From Alphaproteobacteria bacterium (GTDB taxonomy: Bacteria; Pseudomonadota; Alphaproteobacteria; Micavibrionales; Micavibrionaceae): 64,000 nucleotides of DNA. The notes under the pieces are model-generated. The model worked only from the letters and a program-made list of their open reading frames with translations, made no database searches and had not been told where the DNA came from. A program made the translations under genes and the position numbers. Below, piece after piece: positions 27,008 to 37,120 of the stretch (positions are counted from its first letter, which is position 1; each line of letters begins with the position of its first letter). The stretch covers positions 1,054,001-1,118,000 of the forward strand of contig JANQRF010000002.1 in NCBI GenBank assembly GCA_028289285.1, given 5' to 3'.

Positions 27008-27367
27008 TCACCAGGCGTTTTGTAAATGTCGAATCAAGAATGGCATATGCACAGCTATAAGATCAAACCGGATTGTGTCATTTTCATGCCAGGGATGACC
27101 TGTACGGTAATATTCGCTTGCGCGGCGAATGCGCTGCTTGGATTTTTCACTGACACATTGAAGCGCTTCATCGATCGTTTTGCGTTCCTTAACCTCAATA
27201 ATCGCCAGCAGGCCCGGCTTTGTGGCCACGATATCTATTTCCCCGAGCGGGGTTTTAAACCGCTTGGCCCGAATGCGGTATCCTTTCAGGCGTAAATACA
27301 TACAAGCCAGATCTTCGGCCCACAGACCTTTATGATAGGAAAGCTGTTTTTTATTAAGGCGCTGCAT
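27008..27367 (-). CDS. yraN: YraN/UPF0102 family protein
   Basis: 119 residues, usual length. Restriction-endonuclease-like fold: GLWAEDLACMYLRLKGYRI, then the PLGEIDIVATKPGLLAIIEVKER motif (the E-x-D and ExK catalytic pattern). Often found beside rsmI, as here (1 bp gap). A role in DNA handling is suspected for the family but unproven. Confidence 0.9.
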   Translation of the reverse strand: MQRLNKKQLSYHKGLWAEDLACMYLRLKGYRIRAKRFKTPLGEIDIVATKPGLLAIIEVKERKTIDEALQCVSEKSKQRIRRASEYYRTGHPWHENDTIRFDLIAVHMPFLIRHLQNAW

Positions 27368-27368
27368 C

Positions 27369-28298
27369 TCATTTCCCGGAAAGTTTCAGGGCCAGCGTAT
27401 AAATTGCTTTTTTGGGCTTGCCTGTGGCCGCCGCAACGCTTTCTGCCGCATCGCGCACAGACATGGTTTCAAGCGCGCTGCGGATTTGTTCTTCGAGATT
27501 TTGAAGCGGAATTTCTTCGGGTTCCGGCTGACCGATCACAAGAACAATTTCGCCTTTCGGCGCGCCTTTTTGCCTGATCGTTGAAAGCAGAGATGAGATG
27601 CTCTCGCGCTTTATTTCCTCATACATTTTTGTGAGCTCGCGCGCGAGTGCGACAGGGCGTTCTCCCAAAACGGATTTGATGTCTTTGAGACTATCTTCCA
27701 GGCGCGGGCCTGTTTCATAAAAAATCAGGCTGGCTTCTATGTCCTGGAACGGTTCAAGGAACTTTTTACGCGCGCCTGTTTTGGCAGGTAAAAACCCGCC
27801 AAAGAAAAACTTGTCACTGGGCAGACCTGAGAGCTGAAGCGCTGTCACCGCCGCATTCGCACCCGGAATAGAGGTAACTTTATGTCCGGCCTGCATCGTC
27901 TCACGCACAAGCTTATAGCCCGGATCAGAGATAAGCGGTGCGCCCGCATCACTGACCAGCGCGACCGACTGACCGTTTTCAATAGCTTCTATAATTTTCG
28001 TCCGCTTACCTTGCGTGGCGTGATCATTATAGGAGAGCATTTTCTTTTTTATGTTGTAAGCGCTTAAAAGCTTACCCGTCACACGCGTGTCTTCACAGGC
28101 CACCAGATCAACGGAAGAGAGCGTATCCAGCGCGCGGAAGGTGATATCGCGTAAATTGCCGATCGGGGTGGATACCAAGTACAACCCGGCTGGCAAAGAC
28201 AGCGCATGCAGGCCCTGCTTTTCTTCTGGATCGGATGTGTCTTTGGCTTTGTTTTGCATGGTTTTTTGTGTAGGGTTCTCGGACATATTGAAACCCAT
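27369..28298 (-). CDS. rsmI: 16S rRNA (cytidine1402-2'-O)-methyltransferase
   Basis: 309 residues from the annotated ATG; an internal start MSENPTQ (5 residues later) is possible. Tetrapyrrole-methylase fold with GLYLVSTPIGNLRDITFRAL and LVACEDTRVTGKLL (SAM site), LVSDAGAPLISDPGYKLV, and the SIPGANAAVTALQLSGLPSD segment. It methylates C1402 of 16S rRNA. It is divergent from the LpoA-like lipoprotein gene, as in many proteobacteria, which supports the LpoA call. Confidence 0.95.
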   Translation of the reverse strand: MGFNMSENPTQKTMQNKAKDTSDPEEKQGLHALSLPAGLYLVSTPIGNLRDITFRALDTLSSVDLVACEDTRVTGKLLSAYNIKKKMLSYNDHATQGKRTKIIEAIENGQSVALVSDAGAPLISDPGYKLVRETMQAGHKVTSIPGANAAVTALQLSGLPSDKFFFGGFLPAKTGARKKFLEPFQDIEASLIFYETGPRLEDSLKDIKSVLGERPVALARELTKMYEEIKRESISSLLSTIRQKGAPKGEIVLVIGQPEPEEIPLQNLEEQIRSALETMSVRDAAESVAAATGKPKKAIYTLALKLSGK

Positions 28299-28315
28299 TC
28301 AGAATAAAGAGTTCC

Positions 28316-29593
28316 ATGAGACAAAAACAGCCTCTTTCCATACTTATCCTCTGCACCCTTTTGTTTGTCTTAAGCGCATGTGATGCGACAACCGGGCGCG
28401 CGCCATGGGAAACAGGCTCGAAAGAACAAACAACCGCCACCCAGCCACCGCAGGCTGCGGGCACGCAAGCAACCTCTCTGGAAAGCGTTCCACCCGGTCT
28501 GGATCAACAAATATCCGCGCCAAAAGAAGTCACGAAAGTTGCGATATTGCTGCCGCTCACAGGCAAGCACAGCGCCATGGGACAAGCGATGTTACAGGCT
28601 GCGCAGCTTGCGCTTTTTGATCTGAATGAAAGTGATTTTGAACTCATGCCGCGCGATACGGGCGGGACGGCACAAGGCGCAGCGCAGGCAGCGACCAGCG
28701 CAATCAATGACGGGGCGCGTCTTATTTTAGGACCGCTTTTTGCAGATGCCGTTAGATCAGCCAAAAGCGTCGCCGCCCAAAGAAATGTAAATGTGATTGC
28801 CTTTTCAACCGACTGGACATTGGGCGGCGGGAATACCTTTTTGATGGGCTTTATGCCTTTTTCACAGGTAGAACGGATTAGCTCTTTTGCCGCATCCCAA
28901 AATATCCGCAATGTCGGGCTTATCGCCCCGCGCGATCAATATGGAGAGATTGCCTCCTCCAGCTTCGACCAGGCCGCTCAAAAGAACGGTATTACCATTT
29001 CGCAACGTTTCAGATTTAATCCTGCGGAGCGTAATTTAACCCCTCTTCTCAAGGACTTCACACAATTTGAACAGCGGGAAATGGACCCAACCGCGCCTTT
29101 GCCCTGGCAGGCTGTTTTTATCCCTGTCGGCGGTCAGCAGGCCGATGCGATTGCAGGGTCGCTGAGCTATTACGGCGCCACACATAATAAAGTGAAAAAG
29201 CTCGGCACGGGCCTGTGGGACGATCCGCGCGTTGCGAACCTGCCACATATGCAAGGCGCCTGGTTTGCAGCCCCTTCCCCGAAAAGCCGCCAGACATTTG
29301 AACGAAAATATAGCTCTACATATGGCGCAGCCCCGCCACGTCTGGCATCCCTCGCCTATGACGCGGCAGCTCTTGCGATTGTGCTTAACCGTATGGGTAT
29401 GACATCCAAAGGGCAGCCTGCCTATGATACAGCGTCTATTTTAAACCCGAACGGGTTTGCAGGCGTGGACGGCATTTTCCGCTTTGGCCGCAACGGCATT
29501 GTCCAGCGCGGGCTTGCCGTGCTTGAAATTCGCCAACGCCGCGTCATTGAAGTGGACCCGGCCCCGCGCACATTTCAAAATCTGGGATATTAA
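28316..29593 (+). CDS. LpoA-like penicillin-binding protein activator lipoprotein
   Basis: 425 residues. Lipobox LSAC at about residue 21 (LLFVLSACDATTG), a Thr/Gln/Pro-rich linker, then a periplasmic-binding-protein type I domain (VAILLPLTGKHSAMGQAMLQAAQLAL, ARLILGPLFADAVRSA, IRNVGLIAPRDQYGE). Divergent from rsmI, the conserved neighbourhood of LpoA, which stimulates PBP1A at the outer membrane. The N-terminal TPR domain of gammaproteobacterial LpoA is missing, as is usual in alphaproteobacteria. Confidence 0.85.
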   Translation: MRQKQPLSILILCTLLFVLSACDATTGRAPWETGSKEQTTATQPPQAAGTQATSLESVPPGLDQQISAPKEVTKVAILLPLTGKHSAMGQAMLQAAQLALFDLNESDFELMPRDTGGTAQGAAQAATSAINDGARLILGPLFADAVRSAKSVAAQRNVNVIAFSTDWTLGGGNTFLMGFMPFSQVERISSFAASQNIRNVGLIAPRDQYGEIASSSFDQAAQKNGITISQRFRFNPAERNLTPLLKDFTQFEQREMDPTAPLPWQAVFIPVGGQQADAIAGSLSYYGATHNKVKKLGTGLWDDPRVANLPHMQGAWFAAPSPKSRQTFERKYSSTYGAAPPRLASLAYDAAALAIVLNRMGMTSKGQPAYDTASILNPNGFAGVDGIFRFGRNGIVQRGLAVLEIRQRRVIEVDPAPRTFQNLGY

Positions 29594-29596
29594 AAG

Positions 29597-30616
29597 TTAC
29601 TCTGCAGAGAGCATGTGAGAGCCGTCGGAACTTTCATTCGTATTGACGGGCTGCGCGGCTTCGCTTTCCTTGATCTGTTTTGAAATCTCGATTTGTTTTT
29701 CTTTGCGCCGTTCAGCAACTTTGCGCTCCATAGATTCAAAAATCTTTTCGGGCACATTCACGCCGGATGCGCGTTCCAGACCTTTAAAGCCCGGAAACGT
29801 ATTTGCTTCACAGATCGTGTAACCGCCATCATCGGTAAAGAGCAAATCCACCCCGCCAATCTGAATGTTCAAAGCTTTGACCGTTTCAAGCGCAATATTC
29901 ACGGCAGCTTCATCAGGCTCATAAGCATGGACAGATCCACCGGAACTGAAATTGGCTTTAAAGTCGCCATCGGCTGCGCGGCGTTCCATAGCTGCGATAA
30001 CTTCGTCCTCCAGCGTAAAGAGACGCAAATCCCGCCCCGAGCTCGCAGCCACGAATTTCTGGAAGATCAATTGCAGGTTAGGATTTGTTTCACCGATCAG
30101 GTCGATCAGGTCTTTAAACGCTTTTTCATTTTGAATGAGAAACACGCCAATTCCCAAAGCCCCGTTCAGTGTTTTCACGATGAGCGGAAAGCCAAGTGTT
30201 TTTTCAATGAGCTCAATATCGACCGGGAATTTTGCAAGCATGGTGGCCGGGCTTGGCAGGCCGGCTTCGGCAATCACCTGATGGGCGTGCAGCTTGTCGC
30301 GCACCATTTCAATCGTCGCCGCCGTGTTATAAACGATCACGCCCATACGTTCCAACTGACGGACAACAGCCAGCGGGAAATAACCCTGATCGTTATGATT
30401 TAGATACGGATAAACAACATCCGGCAATGGCACAGCCTCACCCCGGATCATGATCGTATCGCGGATTTCATCGGTGACCAGCAGGTCAAAATCTTCGGGC
30501 TTATAGACCTGTACCTTGATGCCGAGGCGATCCCCTTCTGACAGGAAACGACGAACCTCATGCGCCAGATCTGCTGTCGATTCAATATCGTCGCCGTAAA
30601 GTATCCAGACTTCCAT
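29597..30616 (-). CDS. RimK-like ATP-grasp ligase
   Basis: 339 residues. ATP-grasp enzyme: MVRDKLHAHQVIAEAGLPSPATML (domain entry), FPLIVKTLNGALGIGVFLI (ATP loop), QKFVAASSGRDLRLF, and GGVDLLFTDDGGYTICEANTFPGFKGLE with the metal-binding E-x-N. Related to RimK/glutathione-synthase type enzymes that add glutamate or similar residues to peptides; the substrate is not clear. The last 40 residues are charged and low-complexity. Confidence 0.8.
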   Translation of the reverse strand: MEVWILYGDDIESTADLAHEVRRFLSEGDRLGIKVQVYKPEDFDLLVTDEIRDTIMIRGEAVPLPDVVYPYLNHNDQGYFPLAVVRQLERMGVIVYNTAATIEMVRDKLHAHQVIAEAGLPSPATMLAKFPVDIELIEKTLGFPLIVKTLNGALGIGVFLIQNEKAFKDLIDLIGETNPNLQLIFQKFVAASSGRDLRLFTLEDEVIAAMERRAADGDFKANFSSGGSVHAYEPDEAAVNIALETVKALNIQIGGVDLLFTDDGGYTICEANTFPGFKGLERASGVNVPEKIFESMERKVAERRKEKQIEISKQIKESEAAQPVNTNESSDGSHMLSAE

Positions 30617-30835
30617 TGTATTCCTTGATATTCCGGCAGAGCTTTTTTAAGCCCTGCTGACCCTCTTTTCATTGCAACGCAACAAACAGCGCGCTTTATT
30701 TCATAGTATCGGCTAAGTTTAAAGAAAAAATTGATAAAGGCCAAATACAGGCTACATTTAAGGGGCTGCCATTGCGCCGAGAATCATGGCATAAAAGACA
30801 GTCTAAATGTGCTAATTTATTGAAATAGCTTGGAA

Positions 30836-31738
30836 ATGACCCAAAGTTCTTCAGAATTACTCGATTATAAAAGTTTTACATATGCAAATGGCGATCATAA
30901 TCCGTTCCAGTCGGCCCTGATCCGTACGATCGAAAAGCTGACCGGCCAGCTCAAAATCTGGAAACTCTATTATGATTATACACAGGAAGACCCGGCGACG
31001 CGGGATCATTTCTGGAATGCTGCCGTTGAAAAGCTGGACATTAATGTCAATTACGATGCACAAGCTCTGGACGCCATTCCAAAGACAGGCCCATTGGTGG
31101 TGGTTGCCAATCATCCTTACGGCGTTCTGGACGGGCTGATTATTACACAACTCATGAAACGTGTCCGGCCGGATTTTAAAGTCCTGACCAATTCTGTTCT
31201 TTGCCGCGCGCCGGAAGCCAAAGATGATTTGCTGCCGATTGACTTTGCCCAAACGGAAGAAGCGCTGAAGGTCAATCTGGATACACGCAAGACGGCCCGG
31301 GCGCTTTTAAAGCAGGGCGGATGTATTGTTGTCTTTCCGGCCGGCGGCGTGTCCACCATTCCAACCTGGAAAGATAAAGTTGCGCAGGATACAGCCTGGC
31401 AGCCTTTCATTGCAAGGCTCATTCAGGAAAGCCGGGCCGGTGTCGTACCCATTTTCTTTGAAGGTCAGAACAGCCGGATTTTTCAATTTGCAAGTCTCGT
31501 TTCTCCGACCCTGCGCCTTGCTCTTTTCTTTAAAGAAGTAGCAGATAAGATCGGCTCCAAAATCGGCGTCGTAATCGGAAGCAAAATCCCTTTCGAAGAT
31601 ATCTCCCACCTGAAAGACCGCGATGCGCTGTGCGATGATTTGCGCAGCCGGACCTACGCTTTAGGCGGTATGACCTCCCTGCCCCCGCCCAAACAGGCTT
31701 ACCGGATCGATCCGAAAGCCAAGAATAAAGCCTATTAA
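30836..31738 (+). CDS. PlsC-like lysophospholipid acyltransferase
   Basis: About 301 residues from ATG 30836 (a TTG at 30830 is in frame). The catalytic motif is NHPYGVLDG with H93 and D99, an H-x5-D spacing seen in OlsA/hemolysin-like acyltransferases rather than the usual H-x4-D. FPAGGVST supplies the second motif. Probably acylates lyso-lipids or ornithine lipids. A 213-bp region separates it from the divergent RimK-like gene. Confidence 0.83.
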   Translation: MTQSSSELLDYKSFTYANGDHNPFQSALIRTIEKLTGQLKIWKLYYDYTQEDPATRDHFWNAAVEKLDINVNYDAQALDAIPKTGPLVVVANHPYGVLDGLIITQLMKRVRPDFKVLTNSVLCRAPEAKDDLLPIDFAQTEEALKVNLDTRKTARALLKQGGCIVVFPAGGVSTIPTWKDKVAQDTAWQPFIARLIQESRAGVVPIFFEGQNSRIFQFASLVSPTLRLALFFKEVADKIGSKIGVVIGSKIPFEDISHLKDRDALCDDLRSRTYALGGMTSLPPPKQAYRIDPKAKNKAY

Positions 31739-31831
31739 TATCAATAGGTTATCCATTATCATTTCAAATTTTACGGAAAATTAGGCCGTGATTAAACCCC
31801 TGATCCTACACTGGAAATATAGGGGACAATT

Positions 31832-32119
31832 ATGGCAACTTCTTTAATAAAAGAGCATGAACAGCAAAAGGATGATTCTGCCGCCGGTATCGTACTGGAT
31901 AGCATTTTCGGTCTTGCCGGATCTTTATCAACTACATTTGAACCAGCCGCACAAGTCTATGACTTCGCCGAGCCAGCTTCTGAGTTGCATAAAGACCGCG
32001 CCCAACAAAACATCCCGGAGCAGGCACAAGCTATTCATGCTGATAATGATAACATGACATATACACGCCGCGCCGCCCTGGATTACGCCCGTAAACACGC
32101 CCCGCGTTTTGCCGCTTAA
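31832..32119 (+). CDS. Unknown 95-residue protein
   Basis: No recognised family, TM segment or signal peptide. Acidic, Ala/Asp-rich, with a C-terminal helix (MTYTRRAALDYARKHAPRFAA). The ATG follows a GGGGACAA ribosome site 5-12 bp upstream, and base use is host-like. It lies 47 bp before the next unknown gene. Confidence 0.55.
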   Translation: MATSLIKEHEQQKDDSAAGIVLDSIFGLAGSLSTTFEPAAQVYDFAEPASELHKDRAQQNIPEQAQAIHADNDNMTYTRRAALDYARKHAPRFAA

Positions 32120-32166
32120 AAATCTCCATCATTGAACACAACTCTTGCTATGCTAGGATAGCTGTT

Positions 32167-33123
32167 ATGGATGAGCCATTTCAGATTTCCCTGATGCGCG
32201 AAAAATTTACGCTCCGCGACCCGGCAGGGGATTTAAGCGACGAGCCCCCTATCGTTGCGCTGAGCAATCGCATTGTCCTCAACCTTGTTAATCAAAGCGA
32301 ACGGGAAACCTATGTTTTGCGAACTCAGAACATGCATAGCTGTGTCCGGCTGGCGGCTGCCATTCATAAGGAGTTTACCGAGCGCGGCTCTCTTGTCAGC
32401 CGCGCAACAGAGTTTAGATGGGATACACTCTGGAGCAACGTCATTAAAGGCTATGAGAAAAAATATAATCCCGACATCTGGGCCGCCGTTTATGAAAATG
32501 GTGAAGTTGTTTTTGCCGCCGGAGACCATCACCCGTTTTTAGACATCATTGAAAAATGTGATTCCAAACAAAAAGGCGATTACGAAGACTCTGTCTCGTT
32601 TGCAGAAAAAGCATTTAAACAGGCCGGCAAAACTATGAAGATCGAGCATGACGCCAATATTGCGCTTATCGGAAAGATAACACCCGAAGAAGCCAAATGC
32701 GGGCTCATCATTCGCGGATCAAACCGCACGACAACTTTTAATTACACAGTCAACGAGCATTTTCGGCATAAAGAACCGATCAGTATTGCAACCATCATGA
32801 GTGTATCTGCCGCATTTTTAGAAGGCATCCAGCTTGCCTTCCATGTCGGCATGGGCAACAAGAAAATGGAACTGGAACTGATGGAAGAATATTCGGAAAA
32901 ATATATGCAATGGAAAAAAACATCGAGCCGTCTGGGCAGCCTCAATACAGCCATCAGCCAGTTTGAAATGAAATTCGATGTGAAATACCGTCCCGAGCGT
33001 CCGTCTTTTGGCGAAATCGTGGATGATACTGAAAAATTCGCGGCCAAGCTCTTCAAACCGCAGATTGAAGAAAAACTCCAGGAAGAGGAAGGTAAAGAAG
33101 AAGAGCTTAGTTTAAAAAACTAG
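32167..33123 (+). CDS. Unknown 318-residue protein
   Basis: Not recognised. Soluble. The middle ([27 protein letters not shown] then ECK-like [19 protein letters not shown]) suggests an alpha/beta domain. The C-terminus is a long amphipathic helix ending in a Glu/Lys-rich tail. No catalytic motif is evident. Host-like base use; the stop overlaps that of acnA by 4 bp (convergent). Confidence 0.65.
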   Translation: MDEPFQISLMREKFTLRDPAGDLSDEPPIVALSNRIVLNLVNQSERETYVLRTQNMHSCVRLAAAIHKEFTERGSLVSRATEFRWDTLWSNVIKGYEKKYNPDIWAAVYENGEVVFAAGDHHPFLDIIEKCDSKQKGDYEDSVSFAEKAFKQAGKTMKIEHDANIALIGKITPEEAKCGLIIRGSNRTTTFNYTVNEHFRHKEPISIATIMSVSAAFLEGIQLAFHVGMGNKKMELELMEEYSEKYMQWKKTSSRLGSLNTAISQFEMKFDVKYRPERPSFGEIVDDTEKFAAKLFKPQIEEKLQEEEGKEEELSLKN

Positions 33124-35783
33124 GCTGCCAGACTTCTCAGCACATAGTGCAAAATGCCGCCATTTTTGAAATAGTCAATTTCATCCAGCGTATCAATCCG
33201 GCTCATCAGAGAAACATCTTCACTTGATCCATCCGGGCGGTGAATAGTTAAGGTTACATCCTCGTTCGGAGACATGCCTGCTTCAATCCCTGTCAGATCG
33301 AATGTTTCTTCACCCGTCAGGCCAAGACTATCTCGGCTCACGCCATCTTTAAAGACGAGCGGTAACACACCCATCCCGACAAGATTGGAGCGGTGAATAC
33401 GCTCAAAGCTTTCGGCGATCACGGCTTTCACGCCCAAAAGATTTGTGCCTTTGGCAGCCCAGTCACGGGAGGAGCCAGTGCCATATTCTTTTCCGCCAAT
33501 GACCACAAGCGGCGTGCCTTCTTCTTTATATTTCATGGCGGCGTCATAGATCGGCATTTGCTCCCCGCTTGGCACGTGGCGCGTATAGCCGCCTTCAATA
33601 TTTTCCAGCATCAGATTTTTAATCCGGATATTGGCAAAAGTACCGCGCATCATCACTTCATGGTTACCCCGTCGGGAACCGTAAGAATTATAATCACGCG
33701 GCGTAACCTGATGGCCTTGTAGATATTCCCCTGCAGGGCTATCGCTTTTAATCGCACCGGCAGGAGAAATATGATCTGTTGTCACGCTATCGCCAAGAAG
33801 TGCAAGTGCATAGGCACCTTTTACATCTTTTGGATCTTCAATATCTTTTGTCATACCTTCAAAGTAAGGTGGATATTTCACATAGGTTGATCCTGGCGCC
33901 CAGTTATAGGTTTCTCCGGCTTCATCGCCTGCAATTTCTTTCCACTCCTGCGTGCCGTCAAACACATTCGCATAGCGGGATTTAAACATTTCAGGTGTCA
34001 GGCAGGCTTCAACCGTTTTTTGAATCTCATCATTACTTGGCCAGATATCTTTGAGGAAAACATCATTACCGTCACTATCCTGCCCGATCGGGTCATTATA
34101 AAGATCAATCTTCATATCGCCTGCAATGGCATAGGCAACCACGAGTGGCGGAGAGGCCAGATAATTCGCCTTCACATGCGGGCTGATACGGCCTTCAAAA
34201 TTCCGGTTTCCGGAGAGAACACCGCAAACTGTCAGGTCACCTTCTTCAACCGCTTTCGCAATTGGCGGCGGTAACGGACCTGAATTCCCGATACAGGTCG
34301 TGCAGCCATAGCCGACAAGGTTAAACCCAAGTGCATCCAGATCATCCTGAAGGTCTGCTTTTTCAAGATAATCCGTCACGACCTGAGAGCCTGGTGCAAG
34401 AGATGTTTTGACCCACGGCTTAACGCTCAAACCTTTTTCACGCGCGTTACGTGCCACCAGTCCGGCAGCCACCATCACAGACGGGTTAGATGTATTCGTG
34501 CAGGATGTAATCGCAGCGATCGTCACATGACCATCTGTCAGTTCATATCCTTCACCCTCAACAGAAATGGATTTGCCGCTGACATCCAGCTTTGAAAATT
34601 CTTCTGCGGCTTTTGAGAGAAGCACACGGTCCTGCGGACGTTTCGGTCCGGCCAAAGACGGCTCAACCGTGCTCATGTCTAATGAAAGCGTATCTGTGAA
34701 AGACGGTTCATGGCCCGGCTCCCGCCACATGCCTTGTTCCTTTGCGTAAGCTTCAACGAGTTTCACACGGGCTTCATCACGCCCTGTAAAACGCAAATAG
34801 CGCAGCACTTCATCATCAACCGGGAAAAAGCCGCAGGTTGCGCCATATTCAGGTGCCATATTGGCAATCGTCGCCCGATCGGCCAAAGACATGCTATCCA
34901 GGCCGTCGCCATAAAATTCAACAAATTTTCCAACCACGCCGCGCTCCCGGAGCATTTGTGTCACTGTGAGAACAAGGTCTGTAGCTGTCGCACCTTCTTT
35001 CAGCGCGCCTGTGAGTTTAAATCCAATCACTTCAGGGATTAGCATGGAAATAGGCTGGCCAAGCATGGCTGCTTCCGCTTCAATGCCTCCAACACCCCAG
35101 CCAAGAATAGCCAGACCGTTAATCATTGTTGTATGAGAATCCGTACCCACCAACGTATCCGGATAGGCCACCATTTTGCCGCCTTGATCTTTTTCGACCC
35201 AAACTGTCTGGCCGAGATATTCAAGGTTCACCTGGTGACAAATACCTGTGCCCGGCGGGACGACACGGAAATTATCAAACGCATCCTGCCCCCAGCGTAA
35301 GAACGCATAACGCTCTCCGTTGCGTTCAAATTCTTTTTCAACATTGGCCTGAAAGGCGCGCGGACTTCCAAACTCGTCCACCATCACGGAATGGTCGATC
35401 ACCAGATCAACAGCGCTTAAAGGGTTAATCTTCTTCACATCCCCGCCCAGATTATTCATGGCTTCGCGCATCGCTGCCAGATCAACGACAGCCGGTACAC
35501 CTGTAAAATCCTGCATCAAGACACGCGCAGGACGGTATGCGATTTCAGTAGTGGATTTTTTCTCTTTGAGCCAGTCAACAACCGCTTTGACATCATCTGT
35601 AGAAACAGACCGGTCATCTTCATAACGGAGCAAATTCTCCAAAAGCACTTTGAGCGTGAATGGCAGTTTGGAAATATCGCCCAGTTGCTTTTCGGCTTCT
35701 TTTAAAGAGAAATAATCATAGTCCTGTCCGTCGACGGTCAGCGTTTTACGCGTTTTAAGGCAATCATGTCCGGTACGTGTCAT
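33120..35783 (-). CDS. acnA: Aconitate hydratase A
   Basis: 887 residues, full length. It isomerises citrate to isocitrate in the TCA cycle. The [4Fe-4S] cysteines lie in [13 protein letters not shown] and [24 protein letters not shown] and the C-terminal [17 protein letters not shown] swivel-domain motif are present. AcnA-type length and order, not AcnB. Its partner enzyme, isocitrate dehydrogenase, is encoded at 38917. Confidence 0.97.
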   Translation of the reverse strand: MTRTGHDCLKTRKTLTVDGQDYDYFSLKEAEKQLGDISKLPFTLKVLLENLLRYEDDRSVSTDDVKAVVDWLKEKKSTTEIAYRPARVLMQDFTGVPAVVDLAAMREAMNNLGGDVKKINPLSAVDLVIDHSVMVDEFGSPRAFQANVEKEFERNGERYAFLRWGQDAFDNFRVVPPGTGICHQVNLEYLGQTVWVEKDQGGKMVAYPDTLVGTDSHTTMINGLAILGWGVGGIEAEAAMLGQPISMLIPEVIGFKLTGALKEGATATDLVLTVTQMLRERGVVGKFVEFYGDGLDSMSLADRATIANMAPEYGATCGFFPVDDEVLRYLRFTGRDEARVKLVEAYAKEQGMWREPGHEPSFTDTLSLDMSTVEPSLAGPKRPQDRVLLSKAAEEFSKLDVSGKSISVEGEGYELTDGHVTIAAITSCTNTSNPSVMVAAGLVARNAREKGLSVKPWVKTSLAPGSQVVTDYLEKADLQDDLDALGFNLVGYGCTTCIGNSGPLPPPIAKAVEEGDLTVCGVLSGNRNFEGRISPHVKANYLASPPLVVAYAIAGDMKIDLYNDPIGQDSDGNDVFLKDIWPSNDEIQKTVEACLTPEMFKSRYANVFDGTQEWKEIAGDEAGETYNWAPGSTYVKYPPYFEGMTKDIEDPKDVKGAYALALLGDSVTTDHISPAGAIKSDSPAGEYLQGHQVTPRDYNSYGSRRGNHEVMMRGTFANIRIKNLMLENIEGGYTRHVPSGEQMPIYDAAMKYKEEGTPLVVIGGKEYGTGSSRDWAAKGTNLLGVKAVIAESFERIHRSNLVGMGVLPLVFKDGVSRDSLGLTGEETFDLTGIEAGMSPNEDVTLTIHRPDGSSEDVSLMSRIDTLDEIDYFKNGGILHYVLRSLAA

Positions 35784-36079
35784 GGCGGTGAAATCCTGTG
35801 CTTGAAAATGAGGGGCAAACGCCCTTGTTGAACAACACTATATCATGGCCCGGAAGGGGTGAAAAAGTGGTTAATACATACAGGAAAAAACAGTGATTTC
35901 AGATGATTACACAAATATATAATTATGACAAAAATTACCCTTATTTCCGCCATATTCGGCTGTCATCCTTGAAAATAGATAAAGATTTCACCGGTTTTCG
36001 TTTCCAGCCGGGTTAGAAAAAGTACCGTAAATACTCCGCTCTAATAAGAAAAGCCGTTACGTTAGTAGCGGTTTTTTCT
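35784..36079. other. 296-bp intergenic region upstream of acnA
   Basis: No gene recognised. AT-rich, presumably holds the acnA promoter (minus). A plus-strand hairpin GCCGTTAC/GTAGCGGT followed by six T (about 36053-36077) looks like an intrinsic terminator, yet no plus-strand gene lies to its left; the reverse complement also forms an imperfect stem and may end the HEKKH-protein transcript. Confidence 0.4.
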
Positions 36080-36751
36080 TTACCGGCATTGGTTGGCCAC
36101 GCGGCGGTACTCTTCGGCGGTATCGATATTTTGCTGGAGCACCCGGCGCTCTTCAGTCATCTGGTCGGTCTTAGAGGTCACAACCTCATCAAAGGCGCCT
36201 TGAATCTTTTTTTGCATCTTGCTCATATTGGATAAATTATACGGTCCGAATGTCGCGCCGATTTCATCAATCTTTGCTTTTAGCTGCTCACGGATAAGCA
36301 CCGCGTATTTTGTTGCAATCTGCGCATCCACTTTCACATGCTTTTTTTCATGCTCGATAATGGCTTTATGCTCGCAGGTGCCTTTTTTGAATTCCTTAGC
36401 CACAAATATTGTCGGATGCACATGAACGATGACATCAATCGTATCAATATGAATACATCCCTTCCCGGCATGCCGGTATTTTTCATGCATGAGTTTGACC
36501 CGGCTTTCGACGCGGATTTCACCACTCATGAGCCCACCTACTTTGGCACGATGGTCACGCCCGTAAGGTGAAACCGTATCAATATCAAAGGTCTGTAATT
36601 CGGCCTTATATTTGGAAAAATCATATTGCACGACACTGCGCAGCGGCTGGACCATGACTTTAGGCTCAGCTTTGACCCGGCACTCTATGTTGATAGAAGC
36701 CAGCTCCAAAAGACCAATGACTGCCAGATCCAGGCCAAACATCTTCCTCAA
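36080..36751 (-). CDS. Putative exported metal-dependent protease (HExxH)
   Basis: 223 residues. The N-terminus MRKMFGLDLAVIGLLELASINIEC is weakly signal-like. The centre has HEKKH at 134-138 inside CEHKAIIEHEKKHVKVD, an HExxH zinc motif in the style of DUF922-like predicted proteases. Two nearby cysteines (C99, C127) could form a disulfide. The C-terminal third is coiled-coil (MTEERRVLQQNIDTAEEYRRVA). Activity is not shown. Confidence 0.65.
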   Translation of the reverse strand: MRKMFGLDLAVIGLLELASINIECRVKAEPKVMVQPLRSVVQYDFSKYKAELQTFDIDTVSPYGRDHRAKVGGLMSGEIRVESRVKLMHEKYRHAGKGCIHIDTIDVIVHVHPTIFVAKEFKKGTCEHKAIIEHEKKHVKVDAQIATKYAVLIREQLKAKIDEIGATFGPYNLSNMSKMQKKIQGAFDEVVTSKTDQMTEERRVLQQNIDTAEEYRRVANQCR

Positions 36752-36825
36752 AAGCCCTTTCGCTTGAGATTTCGCTCCCCTATCCTATAATAAGATGAAA
36801 TCGTTAAGAAAAGGATTTTACGCTT

Positions 36826-37110
36826 ATGCTTGCTCCTCTTGGTCAAATACTTGTTTTTGCTCTGGATGTTTTCTTCTGGATTATTATCGTTCAGGTCATT
36901 CTCAGCTGGCTGATTGCCTTTGATGTGATCAATATCCGCAACAGCCAGGCACGCAACCTGATCGGCCTGATTGATAAGGTGACCGAGCCTGTCTACCGGC
37001 CCTTACGGCGTTTTATCCCACCGATTGCAGGCATTGATATCACGCCGATTATCATTATATTTGCAATCAAGCTCTTACAGGGCTTTATCATCAGCACGTT
37101 TATTTATTAA
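36826..37110 (+). CDS. YggT family membrane protein
   Basis: 94 residues, usual family length. Two TM segments (about 5-30 and 70-92) flanking the conserved RNLIGLIDKVTEPVYRPLRRFIPPI loop. YggT proteins are small inner-membrane proteins of uncertain role, tied to cell-division or osmotic functions in different lineages. It lies 10 bp upstream of folD, probably one operon. Confidence 0.93.
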   Translation: MLAPLGQILVFALDVFFWIIIVQVILSWLIAFDVINIRNSQARNLIGLIDKVTEPVYRPLRRFIPPIAGIDITPIIIIFAIKLLQGFIISTFIY

Positions 37111-37120
37111 AGAGATATAG

